In this document: positions 61,072 to 64,000 of the stretch, piece by piece
Layout of the letters: the number at the start of each line of letters is the position of its first letter
Position numbering within the stretch: the first letter of the stretch is position 1
Origin: Rhizobium giardinii bv. giardinii H152
GTDB taxonomy: Bacteria > Pseudomonadota > Alphaproteobacteria > Rhizobiales > Rhizobiaceae
Assembly (NCBI RefSeq): GCF_000379605.1
Contig: NZ_KB902624.1
Coordinates: 62,001 to 126,000 of the forward strand
Reading direction: 5' to 3'
DNA: 64,000 bases
The notes under the pieces: model-generated
What the model was told of the DNA's origin: nothing
What the model saw: the letters and a program-made list of their open reading frames with translations, nothing else
The model's database searches: none
Translations under genes and position numbers: made by a program

Positions 61072-63660
61072 TCACCGCCCACGGCCGCCGCCACCGCGCC
61101 CGCCACCGCCGCGACCGCCGCCACCACCATGAAATCCACCTCCCCCACGACCACCGCCGCCATGAAAGCCACTGCCCCCGCGCCCGCTACTGCCCTGGAA
61201 TCCACTGCTCCTTGAGCCGCCGCGATCGAAGTTCTGGAAACTTCCGCCGCCTGGCGGAAGGCGTCCGTAGCTGCGGCTAAGTTCGTTCTGATTGCCGAAC
61301 TGGCGCCCTGCTCGGTCAAATGAAAGATGCTCGGGTGCTCGTTCACGAACTTGGCGTTGCTGCTGAGTGCGTCGGGGAGTAGGTCTATTTTCGGCGCGGT
61401 TCTGGATACGCTGTGTTGCTTGCGGATCGTCGGCTGAAATGCGCTTTTTCGAATTTTCGCCAGCCGGCCGCTGTACCGGTTGCCATCCATCCCGGGTGTG
61501 CTTCTGCCATTGGCCATTGTCGCGGCGATAGACGTTGCCGTCGCGTCCGGCATAAACATCTCCCCCCTTGCTACCAACAATGAAGCCACTGTTGCCCTGC
61601 GTATTGCTCCAACGCAATCCGCCCGCCGTTCCTGTCGAACCGCCGCTTACACGCGCAAACTCGCTGCCTTGCTTGACGACCGCCTTGCCCCACGAACCAT
61701 AGACGTTTTGTCCGCCCTTGGCGGCAAATGCATTGCCCGTGCGGGGATTATAGGCCGAGACGAACCCTCTCGCACCATCCGGGCCTGCAGCCACACCGCC
61801 ACGGATGTATGTCCCTGTTCTTGGATTGTAGGCCGCCCCACCGACGATGCCGCGATTTGGTCCGTAGGCATAGCCGTAGCGCCCGAATGTTCCGTAGGCG
61901 GGGTTGTAGAAAGCACCCACGCCGTAGCTCACGGGGCCAGGATAGTAGGGCGGCCAGTAGTCGTCATTGTCACCGTCATCGTAGTCCCAATAGGGCGGAT
62001 AGTACCATCCTGTACCCCAGACCAGGGCATCCCATGCCAGATAGGTTCCCAGATAACCGAGCGTATAACCATACCAGACAGCATCCGTTTCGGTGTCGTA
62101 GGTGTGCACATAGGTGACGTTATAGAGCGGCGAAGACGGCGGGATCGTATAGATCTCGTCTGCGACGGCGCGCGCGACAGCAAAAGGCCCCGTTGGTGTG
62201 TCGCCGACAAACCAGATCCCGTCCTTGAGCACGAAGTATTTCTCGCCAACCTTTATGACCTGCTCGTTCGAATTAACCGCATAGAACATCGATGTCCCTT
62301 CGATCGTTTCGAACTGCGGATCGCCGCTATAGCTCACGTCCACTTTCACCGATCCGTCGGTCGAGACCCGCGCCAGTTTCGGGATGCTGGCCTTCAGGCG
62401 CGCCTCAGCGCTTTCCGAGGTACCAGGTATGGAAGCTCGAACGGCATAATATGGCGCATCGTCCGGAATATTCAGGAAGTCCTCAGGTAAATTGGGCGTG
62501 GCGAAGGTCCAGGGGCCGTCGAGCGAGGCCGACGAGAACCAGCGGCCGGATAAGAGCGTGTACCATGTCTTGCTGACCGTGTGGTAGAAGACACCGCTTG
62601 TCGTATTGGATGCCCATTCGAGGCCCGTCCCAGCAACTGGCTCGAGTACCGGCTTGCCGTCAAAAATCATCAGTTCGGCCGGTGTTGCCGAATAAAAGAC
62701 ATTGGGGACAGCCTTGTCGACAAAAGCGGTTGACGGAAGCGCTGCTTTCGTTTCCTTCCAATTCTCATCGTCGGGCAGGCTGGAGACGAGGCTCGGGACG
62801 GCAACCGCCTCGATCCAGCCGGTATCCAGACTGGCTGACTTTAGCCAGTTCTTTCCGTCGCGCAGGTAATAGGCGTTCTCTGCATCGACCTTGAAAATGT
62901 CCCAGTTTGTATTGACGACGAAGGACAGGCCTTTCACGCCCTTGACTGGCGCGAGGATGGCCTTGCCATTCGTCTGGACGAGGATTGCCGGCGTTTCGCT
63001 GGTGAAAATCGGTGGCGGATCGGCCTTGATGCCGTTGACGTTCGCAAGCCGCTTGTAGGCCGTCATGCTCGCCGTCAGCCGCTCTTGGGAGACCGTGATC
63101 GGATCCGTCGGCAAAAATTTCCCGATTTCGAGCGCTAGCTTCGCAAGTTGTTTGCGCTCAAGCGTTGAAAAATCCAAGCGGGTGGTCTTGATCTCGGTGA
63201 GAATGACATTTCCTGTTTCGTCATCAGCCACGGTTTTGGCGGACACGCCGATAACGCCGTAAATCGGCTTGGCATCCGCTACCTTCAATTCCGTGGCGAT
63301 CAAAGCTTCGAGCCGGGTAAAATCCGGCCAATCGGTTATCTGAGGTTGAAACAACGTGAGCGTCGCTCCGGTATCGGCGGTAAAGATTCGGGGCCAGGCA
63401 GGCGCGCTTGCTTCGGACTGATTGAGGTATTTGCCGCTGACAAAACCATTCTTTCCTGAATGGGTCACTGCGCACCACGTGCCGCCGGAATCGCATTCCT
63501 TGATATCGACTTGCTCACCCTGCGAAATGAGGCCAAAGGCGTCGAAGTTCGTTCCCGGGCCCGCTCGGAAGTTCACATTTGCCGTCAAGATTGCAGGGTC
63601 GGCAAAGACCGACGTCGAGAAAAATGACGCAATCGTCAGATAGGCGAACATCCTGCGCAT
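61072..63660 (-). CDS. Exported SH3-domain protein with glycine-rich C-terminus
   Basis: An 862-residue exported protein. ATG 63660 gives MRRMFAYLTIASFFSTSVFA, a Sec signal peptide. A bacterial SH3 domain follows (residues about 22-80, ANVNFRAGPGTNFDAFGLIS), often used to bind peptidoglycan. A long middle part without a clear family alternates aromatic strands (WYTLLSGRWFSSASLDGPWT, WYYPPYWDYDDGDNDDYWPP). It is followed by short repeats of the type YNPRTGTYIRGG and YNPRTGNAFAAKGG. The C-terminus is low-complexity, rich in glycine and arginine (GGGGRGGGGRGR). The middle is reminiscent of surface-exposed adhesion or carbohydrate-binding proteins. A GGAAAAGGAT ribosome site precedes the start. 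Confidence 0.75.
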   Translation of the reverse strand: MRRMFAYLTIASFFSTSVFADPAILTANVNFRAGPGTNFDAFGLISQGEQVDIKECDSGGTWCAVTHSGKNGFVSGKYLNQSEASAPAWPRIFTADTGATLTLFQPQITDWPDFTRLEALIATELKVADAKPIYGVIGVSAKTVADDETGNVILTEIKTTRLDFSTLERKQLAKLALEIGKFLPTDPITVSQERLTASMTAYKRLANVNGIKADPPPIFTSETPAILVQTNGKAILAPVKGVKGLSFVVNTNWDIFKVDAENAYYLRDGKNWLKSASLDTGWIEAVAVPSLVSSLPDDENWKETKAALPSTAFVDKAVPNVFYSATPAELMIFDGKPVLEPVAGTGLEWASNTTSGVFYHTVSKTWYTLLSGRWFSSASLDGPWTFATPNLPEDFLNIPDDAPYYAVRASIPGTSESAEARLKASIPKLARVSTDGSVKVDVSYSGDPQFETIEGTSMFYAVNSNEQVIKVGEKYFVLKDGIWFVGDTPTGPFAVARAVADEIYTIPPSSPLYNVTYVHTYDTETDAVWYGYTLGYLGTYLAWDALVWGTGWYYPPYWDYDDGDNDDYWPPYYPGPVSYGVGAFYNPAYGTFGRYGYAYGPNRGIVGGAAYNPRTGTYIRGGVAAGPDGARGFVSAYNPRTGNAFAAKGGQNVYGSWGKAVVKQGSEFARVSGGSTGTAGGLRWSNTQGNSGFIVGSKGGDVYAGRDGNVYRRDNGQWQKHTRDGWQPVQRPAGENSKKRISADDPQATQRIQNRAENRPTPRRTQQQRQVRERAPEHLSFDRAGRQFGNQNELSRSYGRLPPGGGSFQNFDRGGSRSSGFQGSSGRGGSGFHGGGGRGGGGFHGGGGGRGGGGRGGGGRGR

Positions 63661-64000
63661 GAGTGTATCCTTTTCCCTGCAATAGATGATCGGTAATCGG
63701 AAACAGACCTCAAATCCCTGCATTCATTGTGGGCGCATACCAGTCCGGCGGTTCGAGCACTTGCGACGAAATTCGACAGGAAAGCTTTCCGGACACCGCA
63801 GTGCTGCGCTTCCCATATGCAAAGGCCAAAAAGGTCTCGATTTTTTGGAGACGCTTTCGGGGCGAAAACCTAAAGCAAGCCCCAGTGAATCTGCCCTGCA
63901 CAGCCCGGTCACAATCGGTCGGCATTTTCGCATGATACTCCAGGTCAGAGCCGTCCGGTAGTTTTCATTCATTAGAACAACTAGAACTCCTCGTCAGTTA
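63661..64000. other. Upstream region of the SH3/glycine-rich gene
   Basis: About 340 bases to the window edge. Open frames on both strands overlap completely and lack motifs. The promoter of the leftward gene is expected within the first 100 bases. Confidence 0.4.

Noticed and set aside
61080..61200. Repeated CCACCGCC-type triplets as a DNA repeat or CRISPR-like array
   Set aside because: They are the codons of the glycine- and arginine-rich tail of the exported SH3 protein, without unit repeats and spacers.

Overview
The window looks like a piece of a rhizobial (Rhizobiaceae-type alphaproteobacterial) genome. Base composition is GC-rich, genes are packed into short-spaced operons, and the gene content is typical of soil rhizobia: matRABC malonate use, a CYTH-CHAD protein, class III cyclase-TPR fusions and many ABC importers. 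Several gene wrecks and one IS remnant lie between intact operons, which suits an accessory replicon or a variable chromosomal region. No rRNA, tRNA, CRISPR array or intact mobile element was seen.

Layout. 1-413: start of a sugar ABC ATPase, cut by the window edge. 925-3548: metQ-metN-metI methionine importer. 3555-6436: an MFS gene between a DNA-ligase-D fragment and a frameshifted drug-efflux gene. 6569-14905: an organosulfur operon, msuE-sfnG, five branched-chain-type ABC importer genes, then sfnB. 14906-16066: gene debris. 16067-21030: small stress and housekeeping genes (MgtC, DUF1622, Nudix, HD, CYTH-CHAD). 21485-31369: a methylated-amine block. 31750-34237: an orphan Tat-exported peptide-type binding protein and a divergent XRE regulator. 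34495-37335: an adenylate cyclase and a conserved unknown. 37839-43031: matR and matABC. 43546-46714: two small genes, an acyl-CoA-dehydrogenase-fold enzyme and its divergent HxlR regulator. 46715-48640: debris. 48641-58484: a guanidine assimilation operon. 58642-63660: a small unknown, a GSCFA protein, an IS5 scrap and a large SH3/glycine-rich exported protein.

Two systems stand out. The first encodes trimethylamine breakdown: Tmm (trimethylamine to its N-oxide), Tdm (N-oxide to dimethylamine plus formaldehyde) and DmmDABC (dimethylamine to methylamine). dmmDABC-tmm read leftward, tdm reads rightward to meet them at a shared terminator, and an APC permease diverges from tdm. The second is a leftward seven-gene operon (ABC importer, two DUF1989 proteins, a urea/guanidine-type carboxylase, allophanate hydrolase). 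It is preceded by a textbook sigma-54 promoter, a guanidine-I (ykkC) riboswitch and an intrinsic terminator, so nitrogen status probably gates initiation and guanidine gates elongation. With the sulfone operon and the methionine importer, the window is a scavenging region for small organic nitrogen and sulfur compounds.

All function calls come from reading motifs and from memory of protein families; no search was run.
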